Shown here: positions 1 through 6,809 of the stretch, piece after piece
Numbering within the stretch: position 1 is the first letter of the stretch
Layout: every line of letters begins with the position of its first letter
From: Holosporales bacterium
GTDB lineage: Bacteria > Pseudomonadota > Alphaproteobacteria > RUG11792
Direction of reading: 5' to 3'
NCBI GenBank assembly: GCA_031267545.1
Contig: JAIRYU010000032.1
Location: 1 to 7,560, forward strand
DNA length: 7,560 nt
Made by a program: the position numbers and the translations under genes
Notes under the pieces: generated by a model
The model's input: only the letters and a program-made list of their open reading frames with translations
The model's database searches: none
What the model was told of the DNA's origin: nothing

Positions 1-898
1 TGAAGATGGACGTTAACGCAACGTTTGTAGCAAGGCAGCATATGGCGGTTACTATTGCTACAACCCACGACGCCCAGCTGCCCATAGAAATCTCGGCGGC
101 TCTCGTGAACAGTTCTTCCGTTGGAAGTCCGGCCAAAAGGGCGGAACATCTAGCGCTCGCGCATACTAACCCGGAATACACTATCGTCAATGTAACGCCC
201 CCCACGCAGCATGCGTATCCGCAAAACTTGATGATCATGTTTCTGTTATCTCTGTCCTTTTCCGGAAGCGAGTTTTTTATGTACATGAACACGGTCGAAG
301 ACATTATGAATCCGGCAAGCAAATCCATGGTTTGATACCCTGTCTTAAATCCTTCCGATACGGCCTGAATTCCGCTAGTCGCAACATCGTTCGTCACGTT
401 TGCGTCACAGAAAAATAGGACTCCTACCAGCACTATCGCCACGCCGCCAAACTTAAGAGGGGTGAAAATCGTACCTATGATCTGAATAAGTTTCCCAGGA
501 TTCCATGCAAACAACGTCATCAATGTGCAGTACGCTAGGTTAAACACGAAGTTCGTTAAATCTGGCATTACAACATGCATGCCTCCAAATGAAACATTGA
601 CATTTCTGGCGACTGCCCCAAATGGACCGGCTACCATCATCATTATAAACATCAGAACCGCCGTAAGGTATTTCCCCAGCGGGGCAAGATACTTTCTGTG
701 ATCGGCGTCGAATAGCACAGCTCCAAAATATCCGAGCAATGGAATGATAACTGCTGCGCATGCCCATCCGATTAATGCCATATCCCAATTGGCCGGAAAT
801 TCTCTTCCTAAAGCTAACGGGAATATCAGGTTCCCTGATCCAAACAACATTGAGAAAATCGCAAATCCTGCGATGACTGATTTACCGAGTAAATTCAT
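1..898 (-). CDS. brnQ: BrnQ-type branched-chain amino acid:cation symporter, partial (C-terminus beyond left edge)
   Basis: This inner-membrane carrier of the LIVCS family imports leucine, isoleucine and valine with a cation. I translated the minus strand from the ATG at 898-896; it stays open for 299 codons to the left edge, against about 430 in the family. Family marks are the first helix with GNLIFP (residues 22-27) followed by a helix-ending LGREFP, and GYQTMDLLA (187-195), which matches the conserved GY-TMD-LA segment. The rest is a series of long hydrophobic stretches with short charged loops, as expected for a 12-helix carrier. The ATG is the natural family start, about 20 residues before GNLIFP. 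There is only a weak GGGCG ribosome site about 3 bases upstream. The gene is divergent from tRNA-Arg. Family is firm; exact substrate preference is inferred. Confidence 0.9.
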   Translation of the reverse strand, partial: MNLLGKSVIAGFAIFSMLFGSGNLIFPLALGREFPANWDMALIGWACAAVIIPLLGYFGAVLFDADHRKYLAPLGKYLTAVLMFIMMMVAGPFGAVARNVNVSFGGMHVVMPDLTNFVFNLAYCTLMTLFAWNPGKLIQIIGTIFTPLKFGGVAIVLVGVLFFCDANVTNDVATSGIQAVSEGFKTGYQTMDLLAGFIMSSTVFMYIKNSLPEKDRDNRNMIIKFCGYACCVGGVTLTIVYSGLVCASARCSALLAGLPTEELFTRAAEISMGSWASWVVAIVTAICCLATNVALTSIF

Positions 899-932
899 AA
901 CGCCCAAAAAATAAACCTTGAATTTCTATGCG

Positions 933-962
933 ATTGTACACGATAACTTTCGCGCAGAGCAA
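933..962 (-). promoter_or_regulatory. Candidate sigma70-type promoter for the brnQ-type gene
   Basis: Read on the minus strand, a -10 box TACAAT (938-933, 5/6 to consensus) has an upstream TTGCTC (962-957, 3/6) with an 18-base spacer. It would start transcription about 30 bases before the ATG at 898. The -10 is good and the -35 poor, so this is a candidate only. Confidence 0.3.
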
Positions 963-999
963 GACGTTAGGCGAGCCGCGAATCTGAATCTGATTTTTC

Positions 1000-1029
1000 T
1001 TGCATCTTGAAATTTGGTAATGCGACAAT
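1000..1029 (+). promoter_or_regulatory. Candidate promoter for tRNA-Arg (extended -10)
   Basis: TGC directly precedes GACAAT (1024-1029), giving an extended -10 of the TGN type. A weak TTGCAT (1000-1005) lies 18 bases upstream. Predicted start is near 1036, about 7 bases before the mature tRNA. An alternative pairing is TTGAAA (1007-1012) with TCGTAT (1031-1036). The same promoter would have to serve the thioredoxin-like gene, as only 36 bases separate it from the tRNA. Confidence 0.35.
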
Positions 1030-1042
1030 GTCGTATGCGCTT

Positions 1043-1119
1043 GCGCCCATGGCTCAATTGGATAGAGCGTCAGACTACGGATCTGGAGGTTGAGAGTTCG
1101 AATCTTTCTGGGCGCGCCA
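1043..1119 (+). tRNA. tRNA-Arg (anticodon ACG), CCA encoded
   Basis: Full cloverleaf by hand. The acceptor GCGCCCA pairs perfectly with TGGGCGC. The D-stem is GCTC/GAGC. The anticodon stem TCAGA/TCTGG (one G-T pair) carries the loop CTACGGA, giving anticodon ACG, normally edited to ICG to read CGU/CGC/CGA. A 5-base variable loop follows, then T-stem GAGAG/CTTTC with loop TTCGAAT, discriminator G, and CCA at 1117-1119. Total 77 nt. Confidence 0.96.
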
Positions 1120-1155
1120 TGTTTGAGTGATTTTTGTTTTCGAATGGAATACCGT

Positions 1156-2049
1156 ATGAGTTTTAGAACTGCGTTTAAGATTTACGTATGCGCATTTATT
1201 CCGACGCTATGCGCTCAGCAAATCGCTCCTGTATATCCGGCTAATGCCGGTCAGGGGACGCTGCAGCAGACTGCGGGAGTTGAGCAAGGCGGGATTGGTC
1301 AGCAACAGCAGGCGCGAATAAATATCGTTGAAGCGTTCGTAAAAACAGGCGATACCTTCGCTAAGCAGGCTATTCAATTGAAGCGGGCAATCGTGATTTT
1401 CTATGCGATTAATTGTCCGTATTGCGATAATTTGTTTGCGGCGTTAGCCAATCACATTGAAAGCTTAAAAAAAGCGGGTATCGACGTAGTATTTGTAAAT
1501 GTTCCAGCCCCGGATAGATTACAGGCCGGGCAGCCGCCCACCGCAGACGAATATAAACAGGCGGTTGAAAAGGTAACGGCTCGCAATATATCGCTAGATG
1601 GGAGTAAGACGTTCGTAGTTGCGCTTGCGGATGCGTCAACATTAAGCAAGCTCTCTATCACTGGATTACCTGTGATGTTTGCCATGATAGATTCCGTAGA
1701 AAAAGCGCGTAAGGTTGGACAAGAAGCTACCCAAACGTTCAATAATGCGGATGAAGTTAAGAGGTTTATCGCATTGTTTGGGAGCGTAACCGAAGAGGAT
1801 ACAAAGAGCGAGAAAGCTAAATCGGGGAAACCTGCCGATCATAAGCGAGGAAGAAAGGGATCAGAAACTCTTGGAACCGCGCAACGCGGGATTAACAGGA
1901 GTTTGGCAGAAGAGTATACGGATATGCTAAATTCGATGGGACTGAACTGTCCGGCTTCGTTAGGGAATACCCAACGATCTGCGCAGCCTGCATCGAACGT
2001 AGCGGTTCCGGCTTCCAACAGGCGCGGATGTATGTGTTCTTGTAAGTAG
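1156..2049 (+). CDS. Secreted thioredoxin-fold protein with CPYC motif, probable periplasmic thiol-disulfide oxidoreductase
   Basis: A 297-residue protein. Residues 1-20 form a signal peptide: Arg/Lys n-region, hydrophobic core, likely cleavage after TLCA before QQ. A Gln/Gly-rich linker follows (about 21-50), then a thioredoxin-like domain (about 55-215). The domain shows a hydrophobic strand ending in CPYC (Cys87, Cys90) and a cis-proline GLP (Pro172), the paired marks of a redox-active thioredoxin fold. The tail (about 220-297) is Lys/Arg-rich and disordered-looking and ends RRGCMCSCK with three closely spaced cysteines. I chose ATG 1156 because GGA lies 7 bases upstream and the signal peptide begins there. 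An upstream ATG at 1144 is possible; a TTG start at 1090 would lie inside tRNA-Arg. Likely role: disulfide formation, isomerisation or reduction in the periplasm. The subfamily (DsbA/TlpA/TraF-like) is not resolved. GlmU follows after 61 bases. Confidence 0.8.
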   Translation: MSFRTAFKIYVCAFIPTLCAQQIAPVYPANAGQGTLQQTAGVEQGGIGQQQQARINIVEAFVKTGDTFAKQAIQLKRAIVIFYAINCPYCDNLFAALANHIESLKKAGIDVVFVNVPAPDRLQAGQPPTADEYKQAVEKVTARNISLDGSKTFVVALADASTLSKLSITGLPVMFAMIDSVEKARKVGQEATQTFNNADEVKRFIALFGSVTEEDTKSEKAKSGKPADHKRGRKGSETLGTAQRGINRSLAEEYTDMLNSMGLNCPASLGNTQRSAQPASNVAVPASNRRGCMCSCK

Positions 2050-2110
2050 GCGCGCGTACTTGAAGCGTAGTGATGTGTTAAATTGTCTTGTTTATGTTAA
2101 ATAACTAATC

Positions 2111-3427
2111 GTGGTTGATGTTGTAATTCTTGCCGCCGGACGCGGATCGCGAATGTGTTCGTCCGTTCCAAAGGTTCTGCACAAAGTTGCAGGATTAGCT
2201 ATTGTTGATCATGTGATTAGATCGGTTAGTAGTATTGCTCCGGCTAATGTCGTCGTAGTAGCTTCCGAAGCCGTCATGACCCGCGAGTATTGCGGATGTG
2301 AGGTCGTCTTACAGAGCGCGCAGAACGGAACAGCTGACGCAGTCATGCGGGCGATCCCGTATATTAGGTCGGAGGAAGTTATAATTGTATGTGGAGACCT
2401 CCCGCTTTTAACCGCAGAACATCTCGAAGAGTTGACGAATAGCAAGGCTGATATTGCATTTATAGCTACCGAATTGCCATGCCGTCTGATGCGTATGCCA
2501 TATGGTAGGGTGATAACCAAGGATGGAAGGTTCGTAAAAATCGTCGAGTATGCGGACGCCGCTGATTCTGATAAAAAGTGCGGAGTTATTAATACGGGAA
2601 TCTATAAATTTAAGACATCGCTACTAGCCGAGATGTTGCGTAAAGTCGAAAAATCCGAGGCAACAGGCGAGTACTATCTAACCGAAACGCTCGGAATTGC
2701 GCAGCGGCTTGGAATGACGATCTCCATCGTAGAGAACGGTGATTACGAGGCCTTTCATGGAGTAAACACAATGAAGGATCTCGCAATTGCGGAAGGCATT
2801 ATGCAGAATCGTATTAGGAATACGTTTATGGATCTCGGGGTAAGAATGCTGAATCCTGAATCTACGTTCTTATCCTACGATACTGAGATGGAGAGCGACG
2901 TAACGATAGAGCAGAATGTAGTGATGGGGACTGGAGTTAAGATTAGGGGGGGAGCAATCATTAAGGCATTTTCGTATTTGGAAGATTGCGAGATAGGCGC
3001 AAATACGTCGGTTGGCCCCTTTGCTAGAATCAGAGGATCGTCGCGACTAGAGCGCGGAGTAACCGTCGGAAATTTTGTAGAGGTGAAGGGGACTATGCTT
3101 GGAGAAAATTCCAAGGCAAAACACATGGCGTATCTCGGCGACACGTATGTTGGAAGTAATACGAACATTGGAGCTGGAACTATAGTTTGTAATTACGACG
3201 GAGTCAACAAACATAAAACCAACATAGGAGCAAACGCCTTCGTCGGATCAAACACCACGCTTATAGCTCCGCTCAATATAGGAAGCGGAGCCATTATAGC
3301 CGCTGGAAGCGTTATCACTGAAAACGTGGAAAATAACTCGCTCGCGATCGCGAGGACAGCGCAGAGCGTTATGCCAAACGGAGCCGAGAAAGTATGGGCA
3401 AAGAAGGGAAAACACATCATAAAATAG
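2111..3427 (+). CDS. glmU: Bifunctional GlmU: GlcN-1-P acetyltransferase / GlcNAc-1-P uridyltransferase
   Basis: This cytoplasmic enzyme makes UDP-GlcNAc, the precursor of peptidoglycan and lipid A: it acetylates glucosamine-1-phosphate, then transfers UMP from UTP. It has 438 residues (family about 450). The N-terminal nucleotidyltransferase carries LAAGRGSRM (7-15), PKVLH with Lys21, QNGTA, the metal-binding Asp96 in GDLPLL, YGRVI, NTG, and GEYYLTE with Glu187. After a helical linker near residue 225 come left-handed beta-helix hexapeptide repeats to about 420. The acetyltransferase site keeps KAKHMAYLGD with His338, equivalent to the E. coli catalytic His363, then NIGAGTIVCNYDG. All key residues I can place are present. 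The start is GTG; an in-frame stop at 2102-2104 rules out a longer form. No Shine-Dalgarno is visible. The gene lies between the thioredoxin-like gene and the kinase-like gene, same strand, probably in one transcription unit. Confidence 0.97.
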   Translation: MVDVVILAAGRGSRMCSSVPKVLHKVAGLAIVDHVIRSVSSIAPANVVVVASEAVMTREYCGCEVVLQSAQNGTADAVMRAIPYIRSEEVIIVCGDLPLLTAEHLEELTNSKADIAFIATELPCRLMRMPYGRVITKDGRFVKIVEYADAADSDKKCGVINTGIYKFKTSLLAEMLRKVEKSEATGEYYLTETLGIAQRLGMTISIVENGDYEAFHGVNTMKDLAIAEGIMQNRIRNTFMDLGVRMLNPESTFLSYDTEMESDVTIEQNVVMGTGVKIRGGAIIKAFSYLEDCEIGANTSVGPFARIRGSSRLERGVTVGNFVEVKGTMLGENSKAKHMAYLGDTYVGSNTNIGAGTIVCNYDGVNKHKTNIGANAFVGSNTTLIAPLNIGSGAIIAAGSVITENVENNSLAIARTAQSVMPNGAEKVWAKKGKHIIK

Positions 3428-3442
3428 CTAGATGTGAAACGT

Positions 3443-3451
3443 TGCCATAAT
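3443..3451 (+). promoter_or_regulatory. Candidate extended -10 upstream of the kinase-like gene
   Basis: TGC followed by CATAAT (3446-3451, 5/6 to consensus) gives a good extended -10 in the 62-base gap after glmU. No clear -35 lies at 16-18 bases. It would start transcription about 32 bases before the ATG at 3490 and could uncouple this gene from glmU. Confidence 0.3.
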
Positions 3452-3489
3452 GTAGAATGTGCAAGTCTTAAAAGGAAAATTGGATTTAG

Positions 3490-5751
3490 ATGAACGAGGA
3501 ATATCAGGTTGAAGAGATAGGCTTGTTGCTCGCGGATGCTAGCCGTATGTTGCCGATGGCGTATGCGACGTGGAAGTCTCATGGGGAGCGCGTTTTTTTG
3601 TCCGACATGCTGGTAGCTATGTTGAACGCTCCGGGTAACCTGCTTTTACCACTGGAATTCGTGAAGTTAATGCAGAGGCGGTTTGGCCAGTTTTTGAGTG
3701 TTGCCGTAGATAGGTTGTCTGATGGGTGTCAAAAGAGGAGGGAATACAGCTCGACTGTAACCCTGTCAAATGAGGATTTTTCATTACGTCTCGTTTTTGA
3801 GAGCGAGACGGATCTTTACATGCTCATAATCGACACGAGATCTGCGTTGTGCGCAAATGCGGAGCTAGCTCAGTTGCTTGATACGTTACCGATCTATATC
3901 TGGCAGGAAGATAAAGATATGAATATTACGTACTGCAACATGAAGTATGCCAACGCCGTTGAATCCACGCAAGAAGGAGTGATAGCAAATAACATTGGTT
4001 TAATTGCAAAAAAACACAAGCATAGGCATAGCTTCAAGAGCTTGCCTTATGGTCCGTCTCAACTTCATTGCGAAGGATTTAACGAGCCGGTCATTGTTAA
4101 TGGAGAGCGTAGGGCACTGAGCATTACGAATATCGCGAAGGATGAACGCTGCTCTACATGGATTGCAATCGACGTTACCGACCGGGAAGATCTCCAAAAA
4201 GAACATGCTCTCTATAAGAAACAAACTGAGGAAATTTTCGATAATATCTCAGTCCCTATTGCGATATTTGATCGCGACACTGCGCTTGTTTTCGCCAATA
4301 TTGCCATCATAAAGTTGTTCCGTATGGATAGAATTAATTTAAATAGCGGCTGTAAATTCTCTGATGTTGTAAACAATTTTATCAGCGATGATACGGTTGT
4401 AATGAACTCAAGCGCTAGCGAGTACAAAGAAAAAATAATTCGTCTAATTTCAACCCTCGTCGAACCATACTACTCGTCTATTAATCTGCATGACGGCAGG
4501 ATTATGAACGTTATGATTCTACCCACTAGAGACGGCGGGTTGATGTTTATGTTCGAGGATGTTTCAGAGAGGATTGGTTTAGAAAGGAAGATCGGCTCGC
4601 TAGCCGCTATGCATGAGGAACTGGCTAGCGGTCTATCGGAGGGCGTTATTATTTTCGGAGACGACAACAGGATAAAACTGACAAATAAGGCGCTTCTCCG
4701 CATTCTACATACGGCTTCCTCGTCTCATGATCAGACTCGCGAAACGGAAACTTCCAAGGCTGGCGTATCGGAAGATGAAAGCGCAAGCGCAGTTGGGCTG
4801 CATGTACGAGACTTCTTTGAATCGTACGTTAACGCGTTTGCCACTGGCGCAGCGGATGACTTTTTCGCGATAGTGATCAGCGCGGCCGCAGCCAGAAGCG
4901 CCGGCTCAGATTTGATAACGTTTACGAATGGTAAAACGGCGAGATACCGCTACTATCCGTTACCGGAAAATTTAAATATGATAACGTTCGCCGACGTTAC
5001 TGATAGTTTGGCTCTCGATAATGTAATCAGTGAAAAAGAGCGGATAGTCGCTCAGCTTGACAGCATTAAGGAGATCTTGATATCGAAGATTGTGTGCGAA
5101 TTTAAAACGCCGCTGAACGCGATATCCGGATTCGCAGAGATATTGTATGACATGCATTTTGGAAGTCTTAACGATAAACAACTAGGGTATTGCTTGGAAC
5201 TAAAAAACATCGCGGTTAATCTAGCGGGAACAATCGATACGATAACCAATCTTATGAACATAGAGTACGGAAATGCGAGGCTCAAGTTTGAAGAAACAGA
5301 CATTCCTGCATTTTTGGACAAAATCGTTAAGCTGCTCATGGAGCAAGCGGAATGCTGTGGAATCAACTTCATATCTGATATTGAGATCGAAAAGGCAATT
5401 GCAACGATAGATAGGCAATCTGTAAAAACCGCGATTGGACGGCTCGTCTCTAGGGCGATAAAGGTATCTCCGCGCGGTAGTTCAATATTCGTGAGATTGA
5501 CACAGTCTCCTACTCAGGAAAAATTCGTAGATATCGAGGTAAGCGATAACGGGGTATCCGTGTCGGCGGACGATGTAGAGGATTACGCGAAAATGATGTC
5601 CGAAAGTAATCCGGGTTCGCTAGTTGGATATGGATCGTCGCTAGAGATAGTATTAGCTCGCGAGATACTAAAATTACACAATGGCAAGGTTGCGATTACC
5701 TCGGACGGCGACTCTGGCACAAAGGTAACCTGCTCAATTCCCGTAATTTGA
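3490..5751 (+). CDS. DivL-like multi-PAS degenerate histidine kinase (Cys in place of the phospho-accepting His)
   Basis: A 753-residue protein with no signal peptide or membrane helix, so probably cytosolic. Residues 1-125 form an N-terminal region of unknown fold. PAS domains follow at about 130-230 (LPIYIWQEDKDMNITYCN), 250-360 (ISVPIAIFDRDTALVFAN) and 378-505 (SEGVIIFGDDNRIKLTN). The third holds a Ser/Thr/Glu-rich insert near 407-436. A DHp-like helix pair (about 515-590) has CEFKTPLNAI, where family members have H-E-L/F-R/K-T-P; the His is Cys536. The ATPase-like domain (about 600-753) has SRA where the N-box has SNA (Arg655), DNGVS instead of DxGxG (686-690), and GYGSSL instead of a GxGLGL loop (713-718). 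PAS layout, length and loss of His match Caulobacter DivL (769 aa, Tyr550), which modulates CckA through DivK. Direct kinase activity looks unlikely; a scaffold or sensor role in a CtrA-type network is inferred. ATG 3490 has only a weak upstream purine stretch (AAGGA, about 13 bases away). Confidence 0.9.
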   Translation: MNEEYQVEEIGLLLADASRMLPMAYATWKSHGERVFLSDMLVAMLNAPGNLLLPLEFVKLMQRRFGQFLSVAVDRLSDGCQKRREYSSTVTLSNEDFSLRLVFESETDLYMLIIDTRSALCANAELAQLLDTLPIYIWQEDKDMNITYCNMKYANAVESTQEGVIANNIGLIAKKHKHRHSFKSLPYGPSQLHCEGFNEPVIVNGERRALSITNIAKDERCSTWIAIDVTDREDLQKEHALYKKQTEEIFDNISVPIAIFDRDTALVFANIAIIKLFRMDRINLNSGCKFSDVVNNFISDDTVVMNSSASEYKEKIIRLISTLVEPYYSSINLHDGRIMNVMILPTRDGGLMFMFEDVSERIGLERKIGSLAAMHEELASGLSEGVIIFGDDNRIKLTNKALLRILHTASSSHDQTRETETSKAGVSEDESASAVGLHVRDFFESYVNAFATGAADDFFAIVISAAAARSAGSDLITFTNGKTARYRYYPLPENLNMITFADVTDSLALDNVISEKERIVAQLDSIKEILISKIVCEFKTPLNAISGFAEILYDMHFGSLNDKQLGYCLELKNIAVNLAGTIDTITNLMNIEYGNARLKFEETDIPAFLDKIVKLLMEQAECCGINFISDIEIEKAIATIDRQSVKTAIGRLVSRAIKVSPRGSSIFVRLTQSPTQEKFVDIEVSDNGVSVSADDVEDYAKMMSESNPGSLVGYGSSLEIVLAREILKLHNGKVAITSDGDSGTKVTCSIPVI

Positions 5752-5775
5752 TTTGCCGCATAATACAGTCGGTTA

Positions 5776-5796
5776 CCAATCCAGTGACGCTATTGG
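5776..5796 (+). other. Small inverted repeat between the kinase-like gene and yebC
   Basis: CCAAT (5776-5780) and ATTGG (5792-5796) are 5-base complements around an 11-base loop, extendable with a 2-base bulge to TACCAAT/ATTGGGGTA. No T-run follows directly, so it is not a typical terminator. It could be an operator-like or mRNA structure, or chance. Confidence 0.2.
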
Positions 5797-5819
5797 GGTA
5801 GATTATTGGCATGACAGTC

Positions 5820-5828
5820 TGGTATGGT
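5820..5828 (+). promoter_or_regulatory. Weak candidate extended -10 for yebC
   Basis: TGG followed by TATGGT (5823-5828, 4/6) lies about 38 bases before the yebC ATG. No convincing -35 is found at the right distance. The 114-base gap makes a separate promoter reasonable, but this site is weak. Confidence 0.2.
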
Positions 5829-5865
5829 AACGTAGAGGCGTTTTTTTGCATAGGTCTTTTGTAGT

Positions 5866-6603
5866 ATGGCCGGGCATTCTCAATTTCATAACATTATGTA
5901 CCGCAAGGGAGCGCAGGATGCAAAACGCGCGAGAAGATTCGCGAAAATATCTCGCGAGATTACTGTGGCCGCCAAACTCGGAGGAAAAGATCCGTCTGCA
6001 AATCCCCGTCTTCGTACTGCGCTTACCGCAGCCAGAGAAAACAATATGCCAAAAGATAACGTTGAGAAAGCAATCGCTAAGGCCGCAAATGGTAACGATT
6101 TCTCAAACTTCGCAGACGTTCAATATGAGGGATATGGGCCTGGCGGCGTCGCTATAATAGTAGAAGCGCTAACTGACAATAGGAATCGTACCGCGTCGGA
6201 TATCAGATCCGCTTTCTCTAAATTTGGCGGCAATCTCGGGGAAACAGGGAGCGTTTCTTGTATTTTTAACAGGGTCGGCTGCTTGTTATATAGGAGGGCG
6301 GTTGCCGGCGGATTTGACGCGGTGTATGAGTATGCGGTCGAGCTCGGGGCAGACGATGTTTTTGAAGGCGACAAAAATTATTTAGAAGTAATCACTTCCG
6401 TAAAACGGTTTGCAATGATTCGCGATTCATTTACTGGGAAATTCGGTGATCCGGTCGAATCTGGTTTAATTTGGGTTCCCACATCGTACATTCCTTACAA
6501 CGAGGAAATTAGCGCAAGTTTAGAAAAATTGCTCGACGTTATTGAAGATAACGATGATGCGCAACGGGTATTTCATAATATGGAACAACGTTTAGCCGTA
6601 TAA
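5866..6603 (+). CDS. yebC: YebC/PmpR/TACO1 family protein
   Basis: A 245-residue cytoplasmic protein of usual family length (about 240-250), complete. It opens with MAGHSQFHNIMYRKGAQD, matching the invariant MAGHS-x-(W/F)-x-NI-x-x-RK signature in the alphaproteobacterial form. Next come PNPRL-like SANPRLRTAL and the MPKDNVEKAI motif (about 60-70). Further conserved blocks are the YEGYGPGGVAIIVEALTDN segment (about 87-105), NRTASDIRSAF, and GGNLGETGSVSCIF. Members have been described as transcriptional regulators (PmpR) and as factors for translating proline-rich stretches (TACO1/YebC); the sequence does not choose between these. The ATG fits the family start exactly; the only ribosome site is a weak AGG about 11 bases upstream. 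In many alphaproteobacteria yebC precedes ruvC, but here tRNA-Pro follows after 129 bases. No intrinsic terminator is visible downstream. Confidence 0.97.
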   Translation: MAGHSQFHNIMYRKGAQDAKRARRFAKISREITVAAKLGGKDPSANPRLRTALTAARENNMPKDNVEKAIAKAANGNDFSNFADVQYEGYGPGGVAIIVEALTDNRNRTASDIRSAFSKFGGNLGETGSVSCIFNRVGCLLYRRAVAGGFDAVYEYAVELGADDVFEGDKNYLEVITSVKRFAMIRDSFTGKFGDPVESGLIWVPTSYIPYNEEISASLEKLLDVIEDNDDAQRVFHNMEQRLAV

Positions 6604-6712
6604 TGCCAAACTATAGCGATGCGGGCCTACAACGTCATAAGAATGTTTACGTTATTGTAAGACGGCCATAGTTCGATTGGAGAATTTACTTGACTGTTCG
6701 GGTTATTTATGG

Positions 6713-6731
6713 CACCCTCCTGGGAGGAGTG
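6713..6731 (+). other. GC-rich hairpin immediately before tRNA-Pro
   Basis: CACCCTCC (6713-6720) and GGAGG-A-GTG (6723-6731) are complementary apart from one bulged A. The apical part would open to a CTGG loop. It ends one base before the mature tRNA, so it probably lies in the 5' leader of the precursor. No T-run follows, so it is not a yebC terminator of the usual type. A role in RNase P processing or simple leader folding is speculative. Confidence 0.35.
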
Positions 6732-6732
6732 T

Positions 6733-6809
6733 CGGGAAGTAGCGCAGCCTGGTAGCGCACTTGCTTCGGGAGCAAGGGGTCGGAGGTTCAAATCCTCTCT
6801 TCCCGACCA
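6733..6809 (+). tRNA. tRNA-Pro (anticodon CGG), CCA encoded
   Basis: Full cloverleaf by hand. The acceptor CGGGAAG pairs perfectly with CTTCCCG. The D-stem is GCGC/GCGC. The anticodon stem CTTGC/GCAAG carries the loop TTCGGGA, giving anticodon CGG (reads CCG) with G37. The T-stem is GGAGG/CCTCT with loop TTCAAAT. Discriminator A is followed by CCA at 6807-6809. Total 77 nt. A good -35-like TTGACT lies at 6690-6695, but no -10 is at a proper distance, so the promoter is not called. Confidence 0.96.

Noticed and set aside
6..335. 109-codon plus-strand open frame
   Set aside because: It is antisense to the well-supported brnQ-type gene, whose family motifs run through this stretch on the minus strand.
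540..788. 82-codon minus-strand open frame
   Set aside because: It overlaps the brnQ-type gene in another frame of the same strand and has no recognisable motif.
1090..1155. Upstream TTG or ATG starts for the thioredoxin-like gene
   Set aside because: TTG 1090 lies within tRNA-Arg. ATG 1144 lacks a well-placed ribosome site; ATG 1156 has GGA at good spacing and starts the signal peptide.
1156..1215. Lipoprotein signal for the thioredoxin-like protein
   Set aside because: The Cys near the end of the signal peptide is in PTLC, which does not fit the lipobox; ordinary signal peptidase I cleavage after TLCA fits better.
3193..3582. 129-codon minus-strand open frame across the glmU/kinase gap
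   Set aside because: It is antisense to two strongly supported genes and shows no family motif.
5835..5850. T-run of seven as an intrinsic terminator before yebC
   Set aside because: No stable GC-rich stem directly precedes the T-run at 5841-5847; the nearest inverted repeat ends about 45 bases earlier.
5846..6157. 103-codon plus-strand open frame
   Set aside because: It is an out-of-frame shadow of yebC, whose own frame carries the full family signature.
6690..6720. Promoter for tRNA-Pro from TTGACT
   Set aside because: TTGACT (6690-6695) is a good -35, but the bases 16-18 downstream are GC-rich and do not resemble a -10.
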